In this document: in pieces, positions 1-15,000 of the stretch | Layout of the letters: each line of letters opens with the position of its first letter | Numbering within the stretch: position 1 is the first letter of the stretch | Source: Zhongshania aliphaticivorans | Lineage (GTDB): Bacteria > Pseudomonadota > Gammaproteobacteria > Pseudomonadales > Spongiibacteraceae | Reading direction: 5' to 3' | NCBI RefSeq assembly: GCF_001586255.1 | Contig: NZ_CP014544.1 | Span: forward strand, 310,001 to 374,000 | Length of the DNA: 64,000 nt | Notes under the pieces: generated by a model | Database searches by the model: none | Seen by the model: only the letters and a program-made list of their open reading frames with translations | Told to the model about the DNA's origin: nothing | Program-made: the position numbers and the translations under genes

Positions 1-1
1 G

Positions 2-3000
2 CAAGCGGGCCGTGTCTTTAGCATTGCGGTAGCGGGCGCAGATTTAGCGGCCGATGCTAGCTTCGATGCCACGGTTGTCGGCACAGATAACGCGGGTAAT
101 CCGTTTACGGCGACGACCACCTCAACGCATATTTCGGATGCGTCGGCAGCAGCGACAATCACTGTCGACAGCATCACCGCCGATGATGTGCTTAGCGCGG
201 CAGAAGCGGGCGGCACAATCAATGTCACTGGTTCGGTGGGTGGCGATGCAGCGCCTGGTGATAGCGTTAGTTTCACCGTCAATGGCACGGACTACAGTGG
301 TATTGTTCAAGCAGGCAATACCTATAGCATCGCGGTGGCGGGATCGGATCTGGCCGCCGACACCAGCTTCGATGTCTCAGTATCGGGCAGCGACGGATCG
401 GGTAATCCCTTCACTGCCACAAGCACATCAACACACACGGTTGATGCCACTGCGACCGCAACGATTATTGTCGATAGCATCACGCCGGATGATGTTGTTA
501 ACGCTGCGGAAGCCGGAGCCACAATTAATGTCACTGGCTCGGTCGGTGGCGATGCCACTGTTGGTGACACCGTTAGTTTTACTGTTAATGGCACGGATTA
601 CAGTGGCACTGTCCAAGCAGGTAATACCTATAGTATCGCGGTAGCAGGTAGTGATTTGCTGGCCGATACCAGCTTTGATGCCACTGTTGTTGGCACCGAT
701 AATGCGGGGAATCCGTTTACCGCAAACACCACCTCAACACACAGTGTGGATACCAGTTCTGCCGCAAGTGTTGCACTGGATGCGATTGCCACAGATGACA
801 TTATTAACGCGGTCGAGGCAGGCGCAGATCTTACAATTAGCGGTACGGTTGGCGGCGACGCTGTTAGCGGCGACAGCGTCGTGGTTAGCATTGGTGGCAA
901 TGATTATGCGGCGACCGTCAATGCAGACAACATCACTTTCAGCGTTACTGTTCCGGCTACGGATGTGGCGGCGCTAACGGCAGGTAATGTTACTGCGACC
1001 CTCACCGGCAGCGATGATGCCGGTAATCCATTTACCGCAACCAGCAGTCGGCCCTTCACGGTTGATACCGCTGCGACGGCCACGATTTCGGTTGATAATA
1101 TTACCGCCGATGACGTGGTTAGCGCGGCGGAAGCCGGTGGCACCATTAATGTGACGGGCTCGGTTGGCGGTGACGCCGCCATTGGCGACACGGTTAGTTT
1201 TACTATTAATGGCACGGATTACAGTGGCGCCGTGCAAGCGGGCAATACCTTTAGTATTGCCGTAGCTGGATCTGATCTTGCTGCCGATACCTCGTTCGAG
1301 GCAAGTGTTGCTGGTAGCGATGACGCCGGGAATCCGTTTACGGCGACAACAACGTCAACTCACACGGTGGATAACGTTGCCGGTGCAACAATATCTGTTG
1401 ATGACATCACTGCTGACGACGTTTTAAATGCAGCCGAAGCCGGCGCAACGATAAATGTGACGGGTACGGTCGGTGGTGACGCGGCACCAGGCGACACAGT
1501 AAGCTTTACCATCAATGGCACGCCATACAGCGGTACTGTTTTGGCGGGCAACACTTACAGCATTGCGGTGGACGGCGCCGACTTGGCCGCTGATACCAGC
1601 TTCGATGCGACCGTGACGGGCACTGACGCTGCGGGTAATCCGTTTACGGCGACGACGACTTCAACGCATACCGTCGATACGTCTGCTGCGGCAACGATCA
1701 CCGTTAATGACATCACCGCTGATGATGTCGTGAACGCTGCTGAAGCGGGAACAAGCATCAACGTCACCGGTACTGTCGGTGGCGATGCTGCGCCTGGCGA
1801 TACCGTGAGCTTCACCATTAACGGCACGCCTTACAGCGGTACTGTACTGGCGGGTAACACCTACAGCATTGCCGTTGATGGCGCCGATTTGGCTGCGGAT
1901 ACCAGCTTCGATGCCACAGTAACGGGCACTGATGCAGCGGGTAATGGCTTCACCGCAACGACCACCTCAAACTACACCGTAGACACCACTGCGGCGGCGA
2001 CCATTATCGTGGATAGCATTACTGCCGATGACGTGGTTAATGCGGCAGAGGCCGGTGGTACGATCAACGTGACAGGCTCGGTCGGTGGCGACGCCGCCCC
2101 AGGCGACACGGTTAGCTTCACGATTAATGGCAGCGATTACAGCGGTATCGTTCAGCCCGGCAACACCTACAGTATTGCGGTAGCTGGCAGCGATTTAGCA
2201 GCGGATACCAGCTTCGATGCCACGGTAGTGGGCACAGATAACGCCGGGAATCCGTTTACGGCAAGCACCACTTCCACACATATTTTTGACGCGACAGCGG
2301 CCGCGACAATCACCGTCGATAGTATCACCGCCGATGACGTGGTTAGCGCGGCGGAAGCGGGCGGTACAATTAACGTGACGGGTTCGGTCGGCGGTGACGC
2401 GGCCCCGGGTGACACGGTTAGCTTTACCGTTAACGGCAATGATTACAGCGGTATCGTACAAAGCGGTAATACCTACAGTATTGCCGTCGCGGGTGCAGAT
2501 TTGGCAGCCGATACCAGCTTTGATGCAAGTGTAACTGGCAGCGATGATGCCGGTAATCCCTTTACTGCAACGACTACCTCAACGCATATTTCTGATGTCA
2601 CTGCGTCGGCGACCATTACCGTCGATAGCATTACCGCTGACGACGTTGTTAGCGCGGCGGAAGCTGGCAGCACAATCAATGTGACTGGCTCAGTGGGCGG
2701 CGATGCGGCGCCTGGTGATGCGGTAAGTTTTACCATCAATGGCACTAACTACAGCGGTACGGTCCAAGCCGGCAATACCTTTAGTATTGCGGTAGCGGGC
2801 ACAGATTTAGCGGCTGACACCAGCTTTGATGCCACGGTTACGGGCGCCGATAATGCCGGCAACCCGTTTACGGCAAGCAGTACCTCAACGCACAGCGTTG
2901 ATACCAGTGCGGCGGCAACTATTGCGCTGGCAGCAATTGCGGCCGACGACATTATTAATGCCGCGGAAGCGGGCACTGATCTTATTATTTCTGGCACGGT

Positions 3001-6000
3001 TGGTGGCGATGCCGCTAGCGGTGACAGTGTTATTGTTAGTATTGGTGGCAAGGATTACGCGGCCACCGTCAATGCAGACAACACCAGTTTCAGTGTTACT
3101 GTTCCCGCCACGGATGTGGCGGCCCTCACTGCAGGTAGTGCCACCGCGACCCTGACGGGTAGCGATGACGCCGGTAATAGCTTCACGGCAAACGACAGCC
3201 GTCCATTCACCGTTGATACCACAGCGACGGCGACCATCACCGTCGATAACATTACTGCCGATGATGTCGTGAATGCAGTAGAGGCCGGTGGGAGCATTGA
3301 TGTCACTGGTACTGTTGGTGGTGATGCCGCGGTTGGCGATACGGTTAGCTTTACCATTAATGGCACGCCATACAGCGGCACTGTCTTGGCTGGCAACACC
3401 TACAGCATTGCGGTTGATGGCGCCGACTTAGCGGCCGACACCAGCTTTGATGCCACGGTTGTAGGAACCGATGCGGCGGGTAATCCGTTCACTGCTACTG
3501 CGACTTCAACCCACACGGTTGATGCTGCAGCGACCGCAACGATCACGGTTAATGACATCACGCCTGATGACATCGTCAATGCGGCTGAAGCCGGAACAAG
3601 CATCAACGTTACTGGTTCAGTTGGCGGCGACGCTGCGCCTGGCGATACCGTGAGCTTCACCATCAACGGTACGCCTTACAGCGGTACTGTGCTGGCGGGC
3701 AACACTTACAGTATTGCAGTAGCCGGTTCAGACTTAGCGGCCGACACCAGTTTCGATGCAAGCGTTACGGGCACTGATGCCGCGGGCAATCCGTTTACGG
3801 CTACGACCACCTCAAGTCACACGGTTGATACCTCTGCAGCGGCGACCGTCACGGTTGATAATATCACCGCTGATGACGTGGTTAACGCGGCCGAAGCCGG
3901 GTCGAACATCAATGTTACGGGTACGGTTGGCGGCGATGCTAGCGTGGGCGACACCGTTAGCTTTACGGTTAATGGCACACCTTATAGTGGCATCGTACTC
4001 GCTGGAAACACCTACAGCATTCCGGTAGCGGGCGCTGATCTTGCTGCTGATACGTCCTTCGACGTCATTGTTGCGGGCACGGACGGTGCGGGCAACCCTT
4101 TCACTGCAACGGCCACATCAACCCACACCGTAGATACCGCTAGTGCAGCGACGATCATCGTTGATAGCATCACTGCCGATGACGTGGTTAACGCGGTGGA
4201 AGCGGGCACCACAATCAATGTTACTGGTTCGGTCGGCGGCGATGCCGCCCCAGGCGACACAGTTCGCTTCACCATCAACGGCACGCCATACAGCGGCACA
4301 GTGTTGGCTGGCAACACCTTTAGCATTCCGGTAGCGGGTAGCGATCTTGCGGCGCAAACTAGCTTCGACGCCACCGTTGCGGGCAGCGACGCCGCGGGTA
4401 ATTCCTTTACTGCTACAACAACGTCAACGCATTCAGTAGATACGAGCGCAGCAGCGACCATCAGCGTAGACGCGATCACGCCTGATGACATCGTGAACGC
4501 TGCTGAAGCCGGAACAAGCATCAACGTCACAGGTTCGGTTGGTGGCGATGCAACCGTTGGTGACGCAATCAGCTTCACCATCAACGGCACGCCTTACAGC
4601 GGCACCGTACTGGCAGGCAACACCTACAGCATTGCGGTTGACGGCGCCGATTTGGCCGCCGACACCAGCTTCGATGCGACAGTAACGGGTACCGATGCTG
4701 CGGGTAATCCGTTCACTGCTACGACTACTTCAACCCACACGGTTGATACGACAGCGACCGCAACGATCAAGGTTAATGACATCACGCCTGATGACATCGT
4801 GAACGCGGCCGAAGCCGGAACAACAATCAACGTCACCGGTACAGTCGGTGGCGATGCAACCGTTGGTGATGCAATCAGCTTCACCATCAACGGCACGCCA
4901 TACAGCGGTACTGTCTTGGCAGGCAACACCTACAGCATTGCGGTTGATGGCGCAGACTTAGCGGCTGATACCAGCTTCGATGCCACCGTGACTGGCACTG
5001 ACGCGGCGGGTAATCCGTTCACCGCTACGACGACTTCAACCCACACGGTTGATAATGCAGCGACCGCAACAATCACGGTCAACGACATCACCCCAGATGA
5101 CATCGTTAACGCGGCTGAAGCCGGAAGCACGATTGATGTGACCGGTACTGTCGGCGGCGATGCTACCGTGGGCGACACGGTGAGCTTCACTATTAACGGC
5201 ACGCCATACAGCGGCACTGTCTTGGCGGGCAACACCTACAGCATTGCCGTTGACGGCGCCGACTTAGCGGCAGACACCAGCTTCGACGCCACCGTGACCG
5301 GCACGGACGCTGCGGGTAATCCGTTCACTGCGACCACGACTTCAACCCACACGGTTGATACGTCTGCTGCGGCAACAATCACCGTTAACGACATCACCCG
5401 AGATGACATTGTTAACGCGGCAGAAGCTGGAAGCACGATTGATGTGACAGGAACAGTCGGTGGCGATGCAACCGTTGGTGACGCAATCAGCTTCACCATT
5501 AACGGTACGCCATACAGCGGTACTGTCTTGGCTGGCAATACCTACAGCATTGCGGTTGACGGCGCCGACTTGGCCGCCGACACCAGCTTCGATGCCACCG
5601 TGACGGGTACCGATGCTGCGGGTAATGCCTTCACCGCTACCACGACGTCAACGCACACGGTTGATACCAGCGCGAGTGCAACAATCACGGTCAACGACAT
5701 CACCGCTGACGACATCGTGAACGCAGCCGAAGCCGGAAGTACGATTGATGTAACAGGAACCGTCGGTGGTGATGCCACAGTGGGCGACACTGTTAGCTTC
5801 ACCATCAACGGCACGCCTTACAGCGGTACTGTGCTGGCCGGCAACACTTACAGCATTGCCGTTGACGGCGCTGACTTGGCCGCCGACACCAGCTTCGATG
5901 CCACAGTAACGGGTACCGATCCTGCGGGTAATCCATTTACCGCAACGACTACGTCAACCCACACCGTTGATACGTCTGCTGCGGCAACGATCACCGTCAA

Positions 6001-9000
6001 CGACATCACACCTGATGACATCGTGAACGCGGCGGAAGCCGGAACAACAATCAACGTCACTGGTTCAGTAGGTGGCGATGCAACAGTGGGCGATACGGTT
6101 AGTTTTACCATTAACGGCACGCCTTACAGCGGTACTGTGCTGGCCGGCAACACCTACAGTATTGCGGTTGCGGGCAGCGATCTAGCAGCACAAACCAGCT
6201 TCGATGCCACAGTGACTGGCGCAGACGATGCGGGCAACCCGTTCACTGCTACGACTACTTCAACGCATACAGTTGATACCACCGCGACAGCAACGATCAC
6301 TGTTAACGACATCACGCCTGACGACATCGTTAACGCGGCAGAAGCTGGAAGCACGATTGATGTAACAGGTACTGTTGGCGGCGACGCCGCGCCTGGTGAC
6401 ACTGTTAGCTTCACCATCAACGGCACGCCTTACAGTGGCACTGTGCTGGCGGGCAATACCTATAGCATTGCGGTTGATGGCGCCGACTTGGCCGCCGACA
6501 CCAGCTTCGATGCCACAGTAACTGGCACTGATGAAGCGGGTAATCCGTTCACGGCTACGACTACGTCAACCCACACGGTTGATACCAGCGCGAGCGCAAC
6601 AATCACGGTTAACGACATCACCCCAGATGACATCGTTAACGCGGCCGAAGCCGGAAGCACGATTGATGTGACCGGTACTGTCGGCGGCGATGCTACCGTG
6701 GGCGACACGGTTAGCTTCACCATTAACGGCACGCCTTACAGCGGTACTGTATTGGCTGGCAACACCTACAGTATTGCGGTTGATGGCGCGGACTTGGCGG
6801 CTGATACCAGCTTCGACGCGACAGTGACGGGTATCGATGCCGCGGGTAATCCGTTTACGGCTACCACGACTTCAACGCACACCGTTGATACGTCTGCTGC
6901 GGCAACAATCACCGTTAACGACATCACGCCTGATGATATTGTGAACGCTGCTGAAGCTGGAACAAGCATCAATGTCACCGGTACAGTGGGTGGCGATGCT
7001 ACCGTGGGCGATACGGTTAGCTTTACCATTAACGGCACGCCTTACAGCGGTACTGTGCTGGCCGGCAACACTTACAGCATTGCCGTTGACGGCGCTGACT
7101 TGGCCGCCGACACCAGCTTCGATGCCACAGTAACGGGTACCGATGCTGCGGGTAATCCATTTACCGCAACGACTACGTCAACCCACACCGTTGATACGTC
7201 TGCTGCGGCAACGATCACCGTCAACGACATCACACCTGATGACATCGTGAACGCGGCCGAAGCCGGAACAACAATCAACGTCACTGGTTCAGTAGGTGGC
7301 GATGCAACAGTGGGCGATACGGTTAGTTTTACCATTAACGGCACGCCTTACAGCGGTACTGTGCTGGCCGGCAACACCTACAGCATTGCGGTTGATGGCG
7401 CCGACTTGGCGGCCGATACCAGCTTCGATGCAACAGTGACTGGCGCAGACGATGCGGGTAATCCATTTACCGCTACGACGACTTCAACTCACACGGTTGA
7501 TACTGCAGCGACCGCAACAATCACGGTCAACGACATCACGCCTGACGACATTGTGAACGCGGCGGAAGCCGGAAGTACGATTGATGTAACAGGAACCGTC
7601 GGTGGCGACGCTGCGCCGGGTGATACCGTGAGTTTCACCATCAACGGCACGCCTTACAGTGGCACTGTGCTGGCGGGCAATACCTATAGCATTGCGGTTG
7701 ATGGCGCCGACTTGGCCGCCGACACCAGCTTCGATGCCACAGTAACTGGCACTGATGAAGCGGGTAATCCGTTCACGGCTACGACTACGTCAACCCACAC
7801 GGTTGATACCAGCGCGAGCGCAACAATCACGGTTAACGACATCACCCCAGATGACATCGTTAACGCGGCCGAAGCCGGAAGCACGATTGATGTGACCGGT
7901 ACTGTCGGCGGCGATGCTACCGTGGGCGACACGGTTAGCTTCACCATTAACGGCACGCCTTACAGCGGTACTGTATTGGCTGGCAACACCTACAGTATTG
8001 CGGTTGATGGCGCGGACTTGGCGGCTGATACCAGCTTCGACGCGACAGTGACGGGTATCGATGCCGCGGGTAATCCGTTTACGGCTACCACGACTTCAAC
8101 GCACACCGTTGATACGTCTGCTGCGGCAACAATCACCGTTAACGACATCACGCCTGATGATATTGTGAACGCTGCTGAAGCTGGAACAAGCATCAATGTC
8201 ACCGGTACAGTGGGTGGCGATGCTACCGTGGGCGATACGGTTAGCTTTACCATTAACGGCACGCCTTACAGCGGTACTGTGCTGGCCGGCAACACTTACA
8301 GCATTGCCGTTGACGGCGCTGACTTGGCCGCCGACACCAGCTTCGATGCAACAGTAACGGGAACCGATGCCGCGGGTAATCCGTTCACGGCTACCACGAC
8401 TTCAACGCATACCGTTGATACTGCAGCGACCGCAACGATCACGGTTAATGACATCACGCCTGATGACATCGTGAACGCGGCCGAAGCCGGAACAAGCATC
8501 AACGTTACTGGTTCGGTCGGCGGCGACGCCGCGCCTGGCGATACCGTGAGCTTCACCATTAACGGCACGCCTTACAGTGGCACCGTGCTGGCCGGCAACA
8601 CTTACAGCATTGCGGTTGCGGGCAGCGATCTAGCAGCACAAACCAGCTTCGATGCCACCGTGACCGGCACTGACGATGCGGGTAATCCATTTACCGCAAC
8701 GACTACGTCAACCCACACCGTTGATACGACGGCGAGCGCAATGATTACGGTTAACGACATCACCGCTGACGACATCGTAAACGCGGCCGAAGCCGGAACA
8801 AGCATCAACGTCACCGGTACAGTGGGTGGCGATGCAACCGTTGGTGACGCAATTAGCTTCACCATTAACGGTACGCCTTACAGCGGTACTGTACTGGCGG
8901 GCAACACTTACAGCATTGCGGTTGACGGCGCCGACTTGGCCGCCGACACTAGCTTCGATGCCACAGTAACTGGCACTGATGCAGCGGGCAATCCGTTCAC

Positions 9001-12000
9001 CGCGACAACCACCTCAACACATACGGTTGATACGTCTGCTGTGGCAACGATCACCGTTAACGACATCACGCCTGATGACATTGTTAATGCGGCCGAAGCC
9101 GGAAGTACGATTGATGTAACAGGTACGGTTGGTGGTGATGCAACATTGGGCGATACCGTTAGCTTCACCATCAACGGCACGCCATATAGCGGCACCGTGC
9201 TGGCGGGCAACACCTATAGCATTGCCGTTGACGGCGCAGACTTGGCGGCTGATACCAGCTTCGACGCGACAGTAACGGGTACAGACGCAGCGGGTAATCC
9301 GTTCACGGCTACCACGACTTCAACCCACACGGTTGATACCGCTGCTGCGGCAACGATCACCGTTAACGACATCACGCCTGATGACATTGTTAATGCGGCC
9401 GAAGCCGGAAGCACGATTGATGTGACCGGTACTGTCGGCGGCGATGCTACCGTGGGCGACACGGTGAGCTTCACCATCAACGGCACGCCATACAGTGGCA
9501 CCGTGCTGGCGGGCAACACCTACAGCATTGCGGTGGATGGCGCAGACTTGGCGGCCGACACCAGCTTCGATGCGACAGTAACGGGTACCGATGCTGCGGG
9601 TAATCCGTTTACGGCTACCACGACCTCAACCCACACGGTTGATACGACAGCGACCGCAACGATCACGGTCAACGACATCACCCCAGATGACATCGTGAAC
9701 GCGGCCGAAGCTGGAACAAGCATCAATGTCACCGGTACTGTTGGTGGCGATGCAACCGTTGGTGACGCAATCAGCTTCACCATCAACGGTACGCCATACA
9801 GCGGCACCGTGCTGGCGGGCAACACCTATAGCATTGCGGTGGATGGCGCCGACTTGGCGGCGGATACCAGCTTCGATGCCACCGTGACGGGCACTGATGC
9901 AGCGGGTAATCCGTTCACCGCAACGACGACTTCAACCCACACGGTTGATACCAGTGCGACCGCAACGATCACGGTCAACGACATCACCGCTGACGACATT
10001 GTTAACGCAGCAGAAGCCGGTACTTCAATTGATGTAACGGGCTCCGTCGGCGGCGACGCCGCCCCGGGTGATACGGTTAGCTTCACCATCAACGGCACGC
10101 CATACAGCGGTATTGTACTGGCAGGCAACACCTACAGCATTGCGGTGGATGGCGCAGACTTAGCGGCAGACACCAGCTTCGACGCCACCGTGACCGGCAC
10201 TGACGCTGCGGGTAATCCGTTTACGGCAACTACGACTTCAACCCACACGGTTGATACCACTGCCGTGGCAACGATCACGGTCAACGACATCACGCCGGAC
10301 GACATCGTTAACGCGGCAGAAGCTGGAAGCACGATTGATGTAACAGGTACTGTTGGCGGCGACGCCGCCCCTGGCGACACGGTTAGCTTTACGATTAACG
10401 GAACGCCTTACAGCGGTACCGTGCTGGCGGGCAACACTTACAGCATTGCGGTTGACGGCGCCGACTTGGCGGCCGACACCAGCTTCGACGCGACAGTAAC
10501 GGGTACCGATGCCGCGGGTAATCCATTTACCGCAACGACTACGTCAACCCACACGGTTGATACCTCTGCCTCGGCAACAATCACAGTGAATGACATCACC
10601 CCAGATGACATCGTTAACGCGGCTGAAGCCGGAAGCACGATTGATGTGACCGGTACTGTCGGCGGCGATGCAACCGTTGGTGACGCAATCAGCTTCACCA
10701 TCAACGGTACGCCTTACAGCGGTACTGTGCTGGCCGGCAACACTTACAGCATTGCCGTTGACGGCGCTGACTTGGCCGCCGACACCAGCTTCGATGCCAC
10801 AGTAACGGGTACCGATGCTGCGGGTAATCCATTTACCGCAACGACTACGTCAACCCACACCGTTGATACGTCTGCTGCGGCAACGATCACCGTCAACGAC
10901 ATCACACCTGATGACATCGTGAACGCGGCCGAAGCCGGAACAACAATCAACGTCACTGGTTCAGTAGGTGGCGATGCAACAGTGGGCGATACGGTTAGTT
11001 TTACCATTAACGGCACGCCTTACAGCGGTACTGTGCTGGCCGGCAACACCTACAGTATTGCGGTTGCGGGCAGCGATCTAGCAGCACAAACCAGCTTCGA
11101 TGCCACAGTGACTGGCGCAGACGATGCGGGCAACCCGTTCACTGCTACGACTACTTCAACGCATACAGTTGATACCACCGCGACAGCAACGATCACTGTT
11201 AACGACATCACGCCTGACGACATCGTTAACGCGGCAGAAGCTGGAAGCACGATTGATGTAACAGGTACTGTTGGCGGCGACGCCGCGCCTGGTGACACTG
11301 TTAGCTTCACCATCAACGGCACGCCTTACAGTGGCACTGTGCTGGCGGGCAATACCTATAGCATTGCGGTTGATGGCGCCGACTTGGCCGCCGACACCAG
11401 CTTCGATGCCACAGTAACTGGCACTGATGAAGCGGGTAATCCGTTCACGGCTACGACTACGTCAACCCACACGGTTGATACCAGCGCGAGCGCAACAATC
11501 ACGGTTAACGACATCACCCCAGATGACATCGTTAACGCGGCCGAAGCCGGAAGCACGATTGATGTGACCGGTACTGTCGGCGGCGATGCTACCGTGGGCG
11601 ACACGGTTAGCTTCACCATTAACGGCACGCCTTACAGCGGTACTGTATTGGCTGGCAACACCTACAGCATTGCGGTTGACGGCGCTGACTTGGCTGCCGA
11701 CACCAGCTTCGATGCGACGGCTGCAGGTACAGACGCGGCAGGTAATCCATTTACCGCAACGACTACCTCAACCCACACCGTTGATACGACGGCGAGCGCA
11801 ACAATCACCGTTAACGACATCACGCCTGATGACATCGTGAACGCAGCCGAAGCCGGAAGTACGATTGATGTAACAGGTACGGTTGGTGGCGATGCCACAG
11901 TGGGCGACACCGTTAGCTTCACCATTAACGGCACGCCTTACAGTGGCACCGTGCTGGCCGGCAACACTTACAGCATTGCGGTTGCGGGCAGCGATCTAGC

Positions 12001-15000
12001 AGCACAAACCAGCTTCGATGCCACCGTGACCGGCACTGACGATGCGGGTAATCCATTTACCGCAACGACTACGTCAACCCACACCGTTGATACGACGGCG
12101 AGCGCAATGATTACGGTTAACGACATCACCGCTGACGACATCGTAAACGCGGCCGAAGCCGGAACAAGCATCAACGTCACCGGTACAGTGGGTGGCGATG
12201 CAACCGTTGGTGACGCAATCAGCTTCACCATTAACGGCACGCCTTATAGCGGTACTGTCTTGGCCGGCAACACCTACAGCATTGCGGTGGATGGCGCCGA
12301 TTTGGCCGCCGACACCAGCTTCGATGCGACTGTGACTGGCACCGATGCCGCGGGTAATCCATTTACCGCAACCACGACTTCAACGCATACAGTTGATACG
12401 ACGGCGAGTGCAACAATCACGGTCAACGACATCACCGCTGACGACATCGTTAACGCAGCAGAAGCGGGTACTTCAATTAATGTGACGGGCACTGTCGGTG
12501 GCGATGCAGCAGTGGGTGACACTGTTAGCTTTACGATTAACGGCACGCCATACAGCGGCACCGTACTGGCGGGCAACACCTATAGCATTGCAGTTGATGG
12601 CGCAGACTTGGCGGCAGACACCAGCTTCGATGCGACTGTAACTGGCACTGATGCAGCGGGTAATCCGTTCACCGCAACCACGACTTCAACGCATACCGTT
12701 GATACGACGGCGAGTGCAACAATCACCGTTAACGACATCACAGCTGACGACATCGTTAACGCGGCCGAAGCCGGAACAAGCATTAACGTCACCGGTTCGG
12801 TTGGTGGCGATGCAACAGTGGGCGACACTGTTAGCTTCACCATCAACGGCACGCCATACAGCGGCACTGTGCTGGCCGGCAACACCTACAGCATTGCCGT
12901 TGATGGCGCCGACTTGGCGGCTGATACCAGCTTCGATGCGACAGTGACTGGCGCAGACGATGCGGGCAATCCGTTCACGGCTACGACGACTTCAACCCAC
13001 ACCGTTGATACAAGCGCGACTGCAACAATCACGGTCAACGACATCACGCCGGACGACATCGTTAACGCGGCAGAAGCTGGAAGCACGATTGATGTAACAG
13101 GTACTGTTGGCGGCGACGCCGCCCCTGGGGACACGGTTAGCTTTACGATTAACGGAACGCCATACAGTGGCACCGTACTGGCGGGCAACACTTACAGCAT
13201 TGCGGTTGACGGCGCTGACTTGGTCGCCGATACCAGCTTCGATGCGACGGTTGCGGGAACCGACGCAGCGGGTAATCCGTTTACGGTTACGACTACGTCA
13301 ACCCACACCGTTGATGCTGCAGCGACCGCAACGATCACCGTTAATGACATCACGCCTGATGACATAGTGAACGCGGCTGAAGCGGGTACTTCAATTGATG
13401 TAACGGGCACCGTCGGCGGCGACGCTGCCCCTGGTGATACGGTTAGCTTCACCATTAACGGCACGCCATACAGCGGTACTGTCTTGGCGGGCAACACCTA
13501 CAGCATTACAGTGGCGGGCAGCGATCTAGCAGCACAAACCAGCTTCGATGCCACCGTGACGGGCACTGACGATGCGGGCAACCCGTTCACTGCTACGACT
13601 ACTTCAACGCATACAGTTGATACCACCGCGACAGCAACGATCACTGTTAACGACATCACGCCTGACGATATCGTGAACGCAGCCGAAGCCGGAAGTACGA
13701 TTGATGTAACAGGTACGGTTGGTGGTGATGCCACAGTGGGCGATACCGTTAGCTTTACGATTAACGGTACGCCATACAGCGGCACCGTCTTGGCTGGCAA
13801 CACCTACAGCATTGCGGTTGACGGCGCCGACTTGGCCGCCGACACCAGCTTCGATGCCACCGTGACAGGCACTGACGCTGCGGGTAATCCGTTCACCGCA
13901 ACGACGACTTCAACCCACACCGTTGATACGACGGCGACCGCAACGATTACGGTCAACGACATCACGCCTGACGACATCGTGAACGCAGCGGAGGCCGGTA
14001 CTTCAATTGATGTAACGGGCACCGTCGGCGGCGACGCTGCGCCTGGCGATACCGTTAGCTTCACCATCAACGGCACGCCTTACAGCGGTACTGTACTGGC
14101 TGGCAACACCTACAGCATTGCCGTTGACGGCGCCGATTTGGCCGCCGACACCAGCTTCGATGCAACAGTGACTGGCACCGACGCCGCGGGTAATGCCTTC
14201 ACGGCAACCACGACGTCAACGCATACCGTCGATACGTCTGCAGCAGCAACGATCACGGTCAACGACATCACGCCCGACGACATCGTTAACGCAGCAGAAG
14301 CTGGAAGTACGATTGATGTAACAGGAACAGTCGGTGGCGACGCCGCGCCTGGCGATACCGTGAGCTTCACCATCAACGGCACGCCATACAGCGGTACTGT
14401 GCTGGCTGGCAACACCTACAGCATTGCGGTTGCGGGCAGCGATCTAGCAGCACAAACCAGCTTCGATGCGACAGTGACTGGCACTGATGCCGCGGGTAAT
14501 CCGTTTACGGCTACGACGACTTCAACGCACACCGTCGATACGGCAGCGAGCGCAACAATCACGGTCAACGACATCACCCCAGATGACATTGTTAACGCGG
14601 CAGAAGCTGGAAGCACGATTGATGTAACAGGTACTGTTGGCGGCGACGCCGCGCCTGGTGACACTGTTAGCTTCACCATCAACGGTACGCCCTACAGCGG
14701 TACTGTGCTGGCGGGCAACACTTACAGCATTGCGGTTGCGGGCAGCGATCTAGCAGCACAAACCAGCTTCGATGCGACCGTGGCCGGTACCGATGCCGCG
14801 GGTAATCCGTTCACTGCAACGACGACTTCAACCCACACGGTTGATACGTCTGCTGCGGCAACAATCACCGTTAACGACATCACCCCTGATGACATCGTGA
14901 ACGCGGCTGAAGCTGGAACAACAATAAATGTCACCGGTTCGGTTGGCGGCGATGCGGCCCCAGGCGATACCGTGAGCTTCACCGTCAACGGTACGCCTTA

